Source: Streptomyces sp. NBC_01478
GTDB taxonomy: Bacteria > Actinomycetota > Actinomycetes > Streptomycetales > Streptomycetaceae
NCBI RefSeq assembly: GCF_036227225.1
Contig: NZ_CP109444.1
Coordinates: 9,653,501-9,717,500, forward strand
Direction: 5' to 3'
DNA length: 64,000 nt
Shown here: positions 19,764 to 27,944 of the stretch, piece by piece
How positions within the stretch are numbered: position 1 is the first letter of the stretch
Layout: the number at the start of each line of letters is the position of its first letter
Position numbers and translations under genes: made by a program
Notes under the pieces: model-generated
Seen by the model: only the letters and a program-made list of their open reading frames with translations
What the model was told of the DNA's origin: nothing
Database searches by the model: none

Positions 19764-20735
19764 ATGACCGACGACGTCCTCTTCCTCTCCGGCGACCGCG
19801 TCCGGCACCTGCTCGACACGGACGCGGCCATCGCCTCGCAGCGCGCGGCCTTCACCGCGCTCGGCGACGGCGACGCCGACCTGCCCGGCAAGATCATGCA
19901 CCCGAGCCGCTTCGACGACAGTGTCGTCTTCGCCTATGTCTCCCGGCTGTCGGCGGACACCGGGGCGGTGGCGAAGTTCGGCAGCGTCAACCCCGCCAAC
20001 GCGAAGGCGGGGCTGCCGACCGTCCACGCGGTGATCAGCGCCCTCGACCCGGTCACCGGGCACCTGGTCGCGGTCATGGACGGCACGGCGGTCACCACTC
20101 TGCGCACGGCCGCGGGCAGCGCCGTAGCCGTCGACGCCCTGGCCGGCCCCGACGCCGACCGCCTCGCCGTCCTCGGCTCCGGCACCCAGGCCCTCGCCCA
20201 CGTCCGCGCGATCGCCCGGGTCCGGGACCTGGCCTCCGTACGACTCTGGAGCCCGAACCCCGTGCGGCGCGCACACGCCGCACGGACGCTGACGGCCGAA
20301 CTTCCCTTCCCCGTCGAGGCGGTGGACACCGCGGAGGATGCCGTGACCGGCGCGTCCGTGGTCGCCGCCTGCACGCTCAGCACCACCCCCGTGGTGCGCG
20401 GCGCGTGGCTCGCGCCCGGCTGCACGGTCGTCAGCATCGGCTCGTTCGAACCCACCCGCAGTGAGGTCGACGCGGAGGTCCTGCGGCGGTCGGCGGCCGT
20501 CGTCGTCGACGACCCGGAGACGGCCGCCGCGCACGCCGGGCCGATCGTCGACGCCCTGCGCGCCGGACTGCTCGCCCCCGCCGACCTGATCCCGCTCGGC
20601 GCCGTACTCACCGGCCGCCGCGGCGCCCGTACCCGACCGGACGACATCGTCCACTACAACAGCGTCGGCCTCGGCATCCAGGACGCGGCCGCGGCCTGGG
20701 CCGTGATCGACGCGGCCAAGAAGGAGCGCCCGTGA
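19764..20735 (+). CDS. ornithine cyclodeaminase / mu-crystallin family protein
   Basis: 323 residues. The substrate half carries AVAKFGSVNPAN and MDGTAVTTLRTAAGS (Lys and Arg that bind the carboxylate). The Rossmann half has LAVLGSGTQALAHVRAI, and the late acid is in GSFEPTRSEVD. Family members are ornithine cyclodeaminase, ketimine reductase (delta-1-piperideine-2-carboxylate reductase), alanine dehydrogenase and SbnB-like enzymes. Next to two saccharopine dehydrogenases and an amino-acid oxidase, a cyclic ketimine reductase acting in lysine/pipecolate metabolism is the most coherent guess. It overlaps the next gene by 4 bases. Confidence 0.9.
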   Translation: MTDDVLFLSGDRVRHLLDTDAAIASQRAAFTALGDGDADLPGKIMHPSRFDDSVVFAYVSRLSADTGAVAKFGSVNPANAKAGLPTVHAVISALDPVTGHLVAVMDGTAVTTLRTAAGSAVAVDALAGPDADRLAVLGSGTQALAHVRAIARVRDLASVRLWSPNPVRRAHAARTLTAELPFPVEAVDTAEDAVTGASVVAACTLSTTPVVRGAWLAPGCTVVSIGSFEPTRSEVDAEVLRRSAAVVVDDPETAAAHAGPIVDALRAGLLAPADLIPLGAVLTGRRGARTRPDDIVHYNSVGLGIQDAAAAWAVIDAAKKERP

Positions 20736-21877
20736 AGCGTCAGGCTGAGGTCGTCGTCATCGGCGGCGGGGTCATCGGCACGAGCATCGCCTACCACCTC
20801 GCCCGCGCCGGCGTCAGAGACGTGGTCCTCGTCGAACGGGACGAACTCGCCGCCGGGTCCACCTCCAAGGCGGCCGGCGGAGTGCGCGCGCAGTTCTCCG
20901 ACGGGCTCAACGTGCACCTGGGCGCCCGCAGCCTGGAGGCCTTCGAGCGCTTCGAGGAGGACACCGGGTACGACATCGGGTTACATCGCATCGGCTACCT
21001 CTTCCTGCTGTCCCGGCCCGAGGACGTCGCGTCCTTCGAGGCGGGCGTCCGGCTGCAGAACTCCCTCGACGTGCCCAGCCGGCTGATCGACCCCGCCGAG
21101 GCCCGCCGCCTCTCCCCGCTGATCAGCACCGAGGGCCTGCTCGCCGCCGCCTACTCGCCCGACGACGGCCACTGCACCCCCGAGGCCGTCGTGCACGGCT
21201 ACGCCTCCGCCGCCCGCGCCCACGGCGCGACGATCATGCGCCACACCGACGTCACCGGCATCGAGACCTACGGCGACACCATCACCGCCGTGCTGACGAC
21301 CCTGGGCCGTATCGACACCAACACGGTGATCTGTGCGGCCGGTGCCTGGTCCAAGGGAATCGGCGCGATGGTCGGCGTGGACCTCCCGGTGCAGCCGCTG
21401 CGCCGCCAGATCGCGGTCACCGAACCGGTACCCGGCCTTCCGCCCGCGCTCCCCATGACGATCGACTTCACCACGAGCCTCTACTTCCACAGCGAGGGCC
21501 CCGGCCTCCTCGTCGGCATGTCCGACCCCGACGAGCGCCCCGGCTTCGCCACCGACACCCACGACCGCTGGATCCCCCGCCTCACCGAGGCGATGCAGCA
21601 CCGCGCCCCCGGCCTCCTGGAACTGCGCCGCACCGGCGGCTGGGCGGGCCTGTACGAGAACACCCCGGACCACAACGCCCTGATCGGCGAGGCGACTTCG
21701 GTCTCCCGCTTCCTCTACGCCACCGGCTTCTCCGGCCACGGTTTCCTCCAGGGACCGGCCGTCGGCGAGGTCGTCCGCGACCTGTACCTCGGCCACGTAC
21801 CCTTCGTGGACGTCAGCCCCCTGAGCGCCGGCCGGTTCGCGGCCGACGCCCCGCGTCCGGAGGTCAACCTGGTATGA
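20732..21877 (+). CDS. FAD-dependent amino-acid oxidase family (DAO/sarcosine oxidase-like)
   Basis: 381 residues, GTG start at 20732 overlapping the preceding stop. The FAD-binding GxGxxG is VVIGGGVIGTSIAYHLARAG, followed by the ribose-binding Glu in [11 protein letters not shown]. The late motif RFLYATGFSGHGF is the usual DAO C-terminal FAD contact. Members oxidise secondary or primary amines such as sarcosine, proline, pipecolate or D-amino acids. Placement between an ornithine-cyclodeaminase-like gene and saccharopine dehydrogenases suggests a pipecolate- or saccharopine-type substrate. That is inference from context. No signal peptide is present. Confidence 0.9.
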   Translation: MKRQAEVVVIGGGVIGTSIAYHLARAGVRDVVLVERDELAAGSTSKAAGGVRAQFSDGLNVHLGARSLEAFERFEEDTGYDIGLHRIGYLFLLSRPEDVASFEAGVRLQNSLDVPSRLIDPAEARRLSPLISTEGLLAAAYSPDDGHCTPEAVVHGYASAARAHGATIMRHTDVTGIETYGDTITAVLTTLGRIDTNTVICAAGAWSKGIGAMVGVDLPVQPLRRQIAVTEPVPGLPPALPMTIDFTTSLYFHSEGPGLLVGMSDPDERPGFATDTHDRWIPRLTEAMQHRAPGLLELRRTGGWAGLYENTPDHNALIGEATSVSRFLYATGFSGHGFLQGPAVGEVVRDLYLGHVPFVDVSPLSAGRFAADAPRPEVNLV

Positions 21878-22941
21878 CCGAGCTGCATCTGTGGCTGCGC
21901 CACGAGCCCCGCACGACCGAACGCCGCACCCCGGTCGTCCCCTCCGACGCCCGCCGCCTCGTCGAGAGCGGGGTGACCCTCACGGTCGAGGAGTCCCCGC
22001 AGCGGATCTTCCCGATCGAGGAGTACGAGGCGGTAGGCGCCCGGGTGGCGCCCGCGGGCTCCTGGGTGTCGGCGCCGCGCGACGCGGTGATCCTCGGCCT
22101 CAAGGAACTCCCGGACGAACCGGCCGAATTGACCCACCGTCACATCTTCTTCGGGCACGCCTACAAGGGCCAGCCCGGGGCGGGCGACCTGCTGAGCCGC
22201 TTCACGGCCGGGGGAGGAGCGCTCCTCGACCTCGAATACCTGGTGGACGACGACGGGCGCCGCCTCGCCGCGTTCGGCTTCTGGGCCGGCTACCTGGGCG
22301 CGGCCCTCGCCGTGCTCCAGCACCGGGGCCGACTGACCGCGCCCCTCACCCCCACCTCGAAGGAGGAGCTGGACAAGACCCTCCAACCCGCCGTCGGGGA
22401 CCCGGAGTTCACGGCGCTGGTGATCGGCGCGCTCGGCCGCAGCGGACGGGGAGCACGCGTGGCCCTCTCCACAGCCGGCGTCGCACCGACCTGTTGGGAC
22501 CTGGCCGAGACCCAAGACCTGGACCGCCCGGCCCTGTTGGCCCACGACGTCCTGGTCAACTGCGTCCTGGCGACGACCCCCGTCCCGCCCTTCCTCCGCG
22601 AACCGGACCTCGACGACCCGACCCGTCGGCTCCGCACCGTCTGCGACGTCACCTGCGACGTCGGCTCGTCCCTCAACGTCCTGCCGGTCTACGACCGCAC
22701 GACCGAATGGGGCGACCCCGTACGGCAGTTGCACACGCAGCCCCCGCTCGACCTCATCGCCATCGACAACCTGCCGTCCCTGCTGCCGAGGGAGTCCAGC
22801 ACCGACTTCTCGGCCGCGCTGCTGCCCCACCTCCTGGGCTTCGGGACCGGCGGGGCATGGGGGCGCAGCATGGACCTCTTCCGCACGAAGTCCCATGAGC
22901 TCGAAAACGCCGCTACCGAAGGGGAGCTGGGCCATGTCTGA
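21874..22941 (+). CDS. saccharopine dehydrogenase, fungal Lys1 type (lysine-forming, NAD)
   Basis: 355 residues, ATGA overlap with the oxidase gene. It aligns by eye along its length with yeast Lys1: HLWLRHEP, ERRTPVVPSDARRL, VEESPQRIFPIEEY, PAGSW, GLKELP, FGHAYKG, FGFWAGYLGAAL, GALGRSGRGA, then PSLLPRESS. The catalytic Lys and His are K77 (GLKELP) and H95 (FGHAYK), against K77 and H96 in yeast. The nucleotide-binding half (VIGALGRSG) is intact. It interconverts lysine plus 2-oxoglutarate with saccharopine. With the Lys9-type gene it overlaps by 8 bases, it could run lysine to aminoadipate semialdehyde. Confidence 0.92.
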   Translation: MTELHLWLRHEPRTTERRTPVVPSDARRLVESGVTLTVEESPQRIFPIEEYEAVGARVAPAGSWVSAPRDAVILGLKELPDEPAELTHRHIFFGHAYKGQPGAGDLLSRFTAGGGALLDLEYLVDDDGRRLAAFGFWAGYLGAALAVLQHRGRLTAPLTPTSKEELDKTLQPAVGDPEFTALVIGALGRSGRGARVALSTAGVAPTCWDLAETQDLDRPALLAHDVLVNCVLATTPVPPFLREPDLDDPTRRLRTVCDVTCDVGSSLNVLPVYDRTTEWGDPVRQLHTQPPLDLIAIDNLPSLLPRESSTDFSAALLPHLLGFGTGGAWGRSMDLFRTKSHELENAATEGELGHV

Positions 22942-24088
22942 CGTGGTGCGCGCGAGCGGAACCGTCCACTGGATCGGCGCCGGACTCTCCACGGGCAGCG
23001 GTCTCGCCCTGCTGTGCGACGCCGCCGAGCGGGTACGGCTGTGGCACCGCACCGAGGAACGCGCGGCTCAGGCCCTGGATCACCAGGGCCTGACGGGGCG
23101 CGCCGCGCCCCGCGCGTTCACCCTCGCCGCGCTCACGGCCGAACTGGCGCCCGGAGACGTCGTCGTCTCCATGCTGCCCGCGCCCGAACACGCGGCGCTG
23201 CTGGCCGCCTGCGTCCGCCGGCAGGCACACTTCGCCTGCTCCAGCTATGTCTCGGACGCCGTCCTGGAACAGGTCCCGGCGGCCGAGAAGGCGGGCATCG
23301 TCGTCCTCACCGAGGCCGGACTCGACCCGGGCATCGACCACCTCTTCGCCCACAGCCTCGTCGCCCGCGCCCGGGAGGCGATCGGCGAGGGTACGGCGGC
23401 CTCGTACCGCTTCACCTCGTACTGCGGCGGTGTCCCCGCGGTGCCCAACGACTTCCGGTACCGCTTCAGTTGGGCGCCCGCCGGAGTCCTGGGCGCGCTG
23501 CGCTCGCCGGCGCGCTACCTGGAGGACGGCGAGGAGACCGTCGCGGCCCGGCCCTGGGAGGTGACCCGGCCGCATGTCGTGGACGGCGAGACCTTCGAGG
23601 TCTATCCGAACCGGGACAGCGTGCCGTTCATCGAGCAGTACGGGCTGCCGGGGGGATGGACACCACGGACGTTCGTGCGCGGCACCCTGCGCCTGGAGGG
23701 CTGGCTGCGGGCCTGGGACGCGGTGTTCGAGGAACTGAAGGCGGGCGACGACAACCGGATCGCCGCGCTGGCACGGGAGTTGGCGGCCACCTATCCCACC
23801 ACGGACGCCGACCGCGACCGGGTCGTCCTCGCGGTGTCCCTGGACGTCCGGGGCGACGCGGGCGGGACCTGGTCCGGCAGCTACCTCCTCGACCTGGTCG
23901 GCGACGAGGAGGAGAGCGCGATGGCCCGCTGCGTGTCGCGTCCCCTCTCCCTGGCGGTCCGCCACATCCTGTCCGACGACCTGCCGTCCGGCTTGAACCG
24001 GGCGGCGGAGACGGCGGAGCGGTCACGGGAGTGGCTGAGCGAACTGGCGGGGGAGGGGCTGGAGTTCACCTTGCGGGTGGATCAGTAG
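22934..24088 (+). CDS. saccharopine dehydrogenase, Lys9 type (glutamate-forming)
   Basis: 384 residues, ATG at 22934 inside the end of the Lys1-type gene. The nucleotide-binding start is WIGAGLSTGSGLALL. Strong Lys9-like blocks follow: VVSMLPAPEHAALL, ACSSYVSDAVLE, TEAGLDPGIDHLFA, YCGGVPAVPNDFRYRFSWAP, VYPNRDSVPFIEQYG and RGTLRLEGW. Lys9 enzymes interconvert saccharopine with 2-aminoadipate 6-semialdehyde plus glutamate. Having Lys1- and Lys9-type enzymes side by side, without alpha-aminoadipate synthesis genes nearby, points to lysine breakdown or pipecolate supply and not lysine synthesis. It ends 13 bases before the convergent hydrolase gene. Confidence 0.92.
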   Translation: MSDVVRASGTVHWIGAGLSTGSGLALLCDAAERVRLWHRTEERAAQALDHQGLTGRAAPRAFTLAALTAELAPGDVVVSMLPAPEHAALLAACVRRQAHFACSSYVSDAVLEQVPAAEKAGIVVLTEAGLDPGIDHLFAHSLVARAREAIGEGTAASYRFTSYCGGVPAVPNDFRYRFSWAPAGVLGALRSPARYLEDGEETVAARPWEVTRPHVVDGETFEVYPNRDSVPFIEQYGLPGGWTPRTFVRGTLRLEGWLRAWDAVFEELKAGDDNRIAALARELAATYPTTDADRDRVVLAVSLDVRGDAGGTWSGSYLLDLVGDEEESAMARCVSRPLSLAVRHILSDDLPSGLNRAAETAERSREWLSELAGEGLEFTLRVDQ

Positions 24089-24101
24089 CCGGGTGCGGTC
24101 C

Positions 24102-25331
24102 TCAGCCCGTGATCGCCTCGTGCACCAACTGCTTCAGCTCCGGCATGATCTTCAGTGACGACTTCGGCCGGAGCTGCGTCATGAACTGCACGGTGAGATC
24201 GCGGCCCGGGTCCACCCAGAACGTCGTCGTCGCCACCCCGCTCCACCCGAACGCGCCCAGTCCCATGGGGGCCTGGGTGCGGTCGGGGTCGATGACGACG
24301 GAGACGCTGAGGCCGAAACCGATGCCGTCGTTGCCGGACTCCTGGTGCGCGGGGCTGCCGAAGGCGCGCATGTCGGCGCCGCCGGGGAGATGGTTGCTGG
24401 CCATGAGGTCGACCGTCTCGGGGGCGAGCAGCCGGGTGCCGTCGAGTTCGCCCCGGCGCCGCAGGAACTCCGCGAACCGGTGCACGTCGTAGGGGCTCGC
24501 CGCCATCCCGCCGCTGCCCGACAGGAACCGGGGCCGGCCGCCCCGCAGCGGCAGTCCGGCGATCGGCTCGATACCGCCGCCGTCGGCGTCGCCGTACAAC
24601 TCCGAGAGCCGGTCCGCCTTTTCGTCCGGGACCTGGAAGCCGGCGTCCGGCATCCCGAGCGGCCGGAAGATCCGCTCGGCGAAGAACTCGTCGAGCCGCT
24701 GCCCGGACACCACCTCGACGATCCGGCCCAGCACATTGGAGGCGACGGAGTAGTTCCACTGCGTGCCCGGCTCGAACTGGAGCGGCAGGCTCGCGTACAC
24801 GTCGATCGTCTCGGCGAGGTTCGCGCCGGGCGGCACGGACGACTCCAAGTGGGCTTCCCGGTACAGGGCGTCGACGGGGTGCGAGTGGTAGAAGGCGAAG
24901 GTCAGGCCCGAGGTGTGGGTCATCAGGTGGCGGATCAGCATCGGCTGCTCCACCGGCCGCGTCTTCAGGCCGGCGCCGGAGCCGCTGTCGTAGACCCGCA
25001 TGTCGGCGAAGGCCGGCAGGTGGTCGGCGACCGGGTCGTCCAGCGAGAGCTTGCCCTCCTCCATCAGGATCAGCGCGGCGACCGCGGTGACCGGCTTGGT
25101 CATGGAGTAGATCCGGTACAACGTGTCCGGTGTGACGGGGAGTTTCGCCGCCACATCGCGGTACCCGTGGGCGGTGAGGTGGGCGACGCGGCCGCCGCGG
25201 GCCACGGACACCAGGAAGCCCGGCAGGCGCTCCACGTCGACGTAGTGGGCGAAGTGCTGGTCCAGGCGGTCCAGTGCCTTGTGATCCAGTCCGACCTCGT
25301 CCGGGTCGACCTCTTGTCGCAGCTTTGCCAT
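24102..25331 (-). CDS. beta-lactamase-family serine hydrolase / esterase
   Basis: 409 residues from the ATG at 25331, with GGAGAG just upstream. The class C/penicillin-binding fold is evident from the SxxK motif in RIYSMTKPVTAVAAL, the second motif around WNYSVASNVLG and the late FGWSGVATTTFWVDP block. It has no signal peptide, so it is probably a cytoplasmic esterase or lipase-like member (EstB type) rather than a secreted beta-lactamase. Substrate unknown. It lies 65 bases downstream of the MFS gene on the same strand and may share its transcript. Confidence 0.9.
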   Translation of the reverse strand: MAKLRQEVDPDEVGLDHKALDRLDQHFAHYVDVERLPGFLVSVARGGRVAHLTAHGYRDVAAKLPVTPDTLYRIYSMTKPVTAVAALILMEEGKLSLDDPVADHLPAFADMRVYDSGSGAGLKTRPVEQPMLIRHLMTHTSGLTFAFYHSHPVDALYREAHLESSVPPGANLAETIDVYASLPLQFEPGTQWNYSVASNVLGRIVEVVSGQRLDEFFAERIFRPLGMPDAGFQVPDEKADRLSELYGDADGGGIEPIAGLPLRGGRPRFLSGSGGMAASPYDVHRFAEFLRRRGELDGTRLLAPETVDLMASNHLPGGADMRAFGSPAHQESGNDGIGFGLSVSVVIDPDRTQAPMGLGAFGWSGVATTTFWVDPGRDLTVQFMTQLRPKSSLKIMPELKQLVHEAITG

Positions 25332-25396
25332 GGCTCTCCTCCGAATTGCGTTCACGAGGTGGGGTCCCGCATACCCGGCCCCGGACACCTCGGAAC

Positions 25397-26755
25397 TCAT
25401 CGTCCCGCAGGAACACCTGCGCGGTCTCCTGTAACGGGGGGATGTGTGAGCGACGCGACTGTCCGTCCGGGCAGCGCGCGAGCGGCGAGAGCGCCGGTCA
25501 GGGCCACCGCGGCGAGCACTCCGAGCGCCTGTTCCCGGCCACTTCCGGCCAGCAGCGCGCTCCCGGCGGCTACGCCCAATGTCGGCCCCACGTTCGCCGC
25601 GGTCTGCTTGAGCCCGCCCGCCACCCCGGCCGACTCCACGGCCGCCGCCCGCACGACTACTTGGGTCGCCGCCACCATGACCGTTCCAAACCCGGCCCCG
25701 AGCAGGGCGAAACCCCCGCATACCGCGACTGTGCCGGAGGCCCGGGACAACACGAGAACAGCCAGGGCTACGACCGGCATCGCCACGCCGGCCGTACGAC
25801 GCGCCCCGACCCGGCGCAGCACCACGGCGGTCGCGGGTGCCGCGAGGACCATCGCGGCGGCCAACGGCAGCCCTCGGAGGGCGCTTTGGAACGGGCCAAG
25901 TCCCATCGTGTCCTGAAGGAAATAGGTGACGACGAACAGCGTCCCGGAGAACGCGGCCGATGCCGCGAGCAGCATCCCGAGCGCCCCGCGGATCGCCGAC
26001 GACCCGACGACGTCCGGCGGCAGCAGCGGATGCGCCGTACGACGCTCATGCCGTACGAAGGCGAGACCGGCCAGCGCCGACACGGCCAGCCCACCGGCCG
26101 ACCCGGGCAGATCCACCAGCGCCTGGACGAGCGAGGCGAGGGAGAGCGCGAGCAGCAGGGCGCCGGGCAGATCGAACCGGATGGTGGCTGATTCCGTGCG
26201 CTGCGGGCCCCGGACGGTGAGCGCGAGTACGCCGAACACCAGCGAGGGCACGACGTTGAGGAAGAACACGGCCCGCCAGCCCACCGCGCCCACCAGCGCC
26301 CCGCCCACCAACGGCCCGGCCGCCGCCGCGAGTCCGATCACACTCGTCCGTACGGCGATCGGCATGCCGAGCCGGTCGGGCGGGAACGCGGCGCGCAGCA
26401 TGCCGAGCGTGGCCGGCTGCAACAGCGCCCCGAACACCCCCTGCACGACCCGCAGTCCGATCACCCAGCCGACACCGGGCGCCAGCCCGATCCCGGCCGA
26501 GGCGACCCCGAAACCGAGCATGCCGAGCCCGAACACCCGCTGATGCCCGTACCGGTCCCCGATCCGCCCGGCCGACACCAACAGGCTCGCCACGGCGACC
26601 AGATACGCGGTGCTGGTCCACTGGACCTGGGCCAGGGACGCCCCCAACTCCCGCTGCAGCGTGGGCTGTACGACGGTGAGCACGGTCCCGTCGAGTGCGA
26701 CGATCGCCGCCCCCGCCGCGCTGCCGGCCAGCACGAGCCGACCGTGCGCCGTCAT
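25397..26755 (-). CDS. MFS drug-efflux transporter, DHA2 (EmrB/QacA) type
   Basis: 452 residues from the ATG at 26755, which overlaps the TetR stop. The start ALDGTVLTVVQPTLQREL and the LVSAGRIGDRYGHQR motif-A loop are diagnostic of DHA2 proton antiporters, and about 14 helices can be counted. It is likely to export a toxic or endogenous compound under control of the coupled TetR gene. The tight TetR-MFS coupling and the paired operator at 27336-27372 make substrate-induced expression likely. Confidence 0.9.
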   Translation of the reverse strand: MTAHGRLVLAGSAAGAAIVALDGTVLTVVQPTLQRELGASLAQVQWTSTAYLVAVASLLVSAGRIGDRYGHQRVFGLGMLGFGVASAGIGLAPGVGWVIGLRVVQGVFGALLQPATLGMLRAAFPPDRLGMPIAVRTSVIGLAAAAGPLVGGALVGAVGWRAVFFLNVVPSLVFGVLALTVRGPQRTESATIRFDLPGALLLALSLASLVQALVDLPGSAGGLAVSALAGLAFVRHERRTAHPLLPPDVVGSSAIRGALGMLLAASAAFSGTLFVVTYFLQDTMGLGPFQSALRGLPLAAAMVLAAPATAVVLRRVGARRTAGVAMPVVALAVLVLSRASGTVAVCGGFALLGAGFGTVMVAATQVVVRAAAVESAGVAGGLKQTAANVGPTLGVAAGSALLAGSGREQALGVLAAVALTGALAARALPGRTVASLTHPPVTGDRAGVPAGR

Positions 26756-27335
26756 ACGGCGGCCTCCGGACCGAGGTGCGCGTCGAGGGCCGACCGCAGC
26801 AGGGGGACGAAGTCGTCGGCGCCGGTGGCGAGTTGGAGGCTGCCCCAGCGCCAGAGCTGGGCGATGCCGTGCAGGTTCGCCCACAGCGCGCCCGCGACCG
26901 TGCGCGCGTCCAGGCCGGGACGGGCCCGGCCGACCAGGTCCACCAGGACACCGAACAGGGGCAGGCTGGTGTCCCGCAGCCCCAAGTGCCCGCTCTCCAG
27001 CAGATCGTGACGGAACATCAACTCGTACATGCCGGGGTTGTCGAGCGCGAACTCCAGATAGACGCCGCCCAGCGCCGCCACCTGCGCGCGCGGGTCGGCC
27101 CCACCGTCCCCGATCGCCCCCGCCGCCCGCTCGCCCAGGTCGGCGAAGCCGCGCCGCGCGATGGCGGACAGCAGCTCCAGGTGGGTGGGGAAGTAACGGC
27201 GCGGTGCCCCGTGCGAGACACCGGCCCGCCGGGCGATCTCCCGCAGGGTGAGGGCCTGCGCCCCCTCTTTCGCGACCAGGTCGACCCCGGCGTCGACGAG
27301 CCGGTCGCGCAGGCCCGCTGCTTCCGATTCACTCA

Positions 27336-27342
<7 letters not shown>
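26752..27342 (-). CDS. TetR-family repressor of the adjacent MFS gene
   Basis: 196 residues from a GTG at 27342, or 194 from the ATG at 27336. The N-terminal HTH reads TLREIARRAGVSHGAPRRYF, and the C-terminal part is a TetR ligand-binding bundle. The start codon lies inside one of two palindromic operators, so autoregulation is expected. It precedes and overlaps the MFS gene and is divergent from the flavin-binding protein at 27411. All three are probable targets. The inducer is unknown. Confidence 0.92.
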
Positions 27343-27866
<524 letters not shown>

Positions 27867-27944
27867 CCCATCGTCACCATCCCTCACCGGCGCTAAGGTT
27901 GATCCGCTGTGCGGCGAGCGGACGACGGGGGAGTGCACGCGGTG

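Noticed and set aside
19764..24088. Opine-metallophore (staphylopine-type) synthesis genes
   Set aside because: The dehydrogenases match Lys1 and Lys9, not opine dehydrogenase. No nicotianamine-synthase-like or histidine racemase gene is present.
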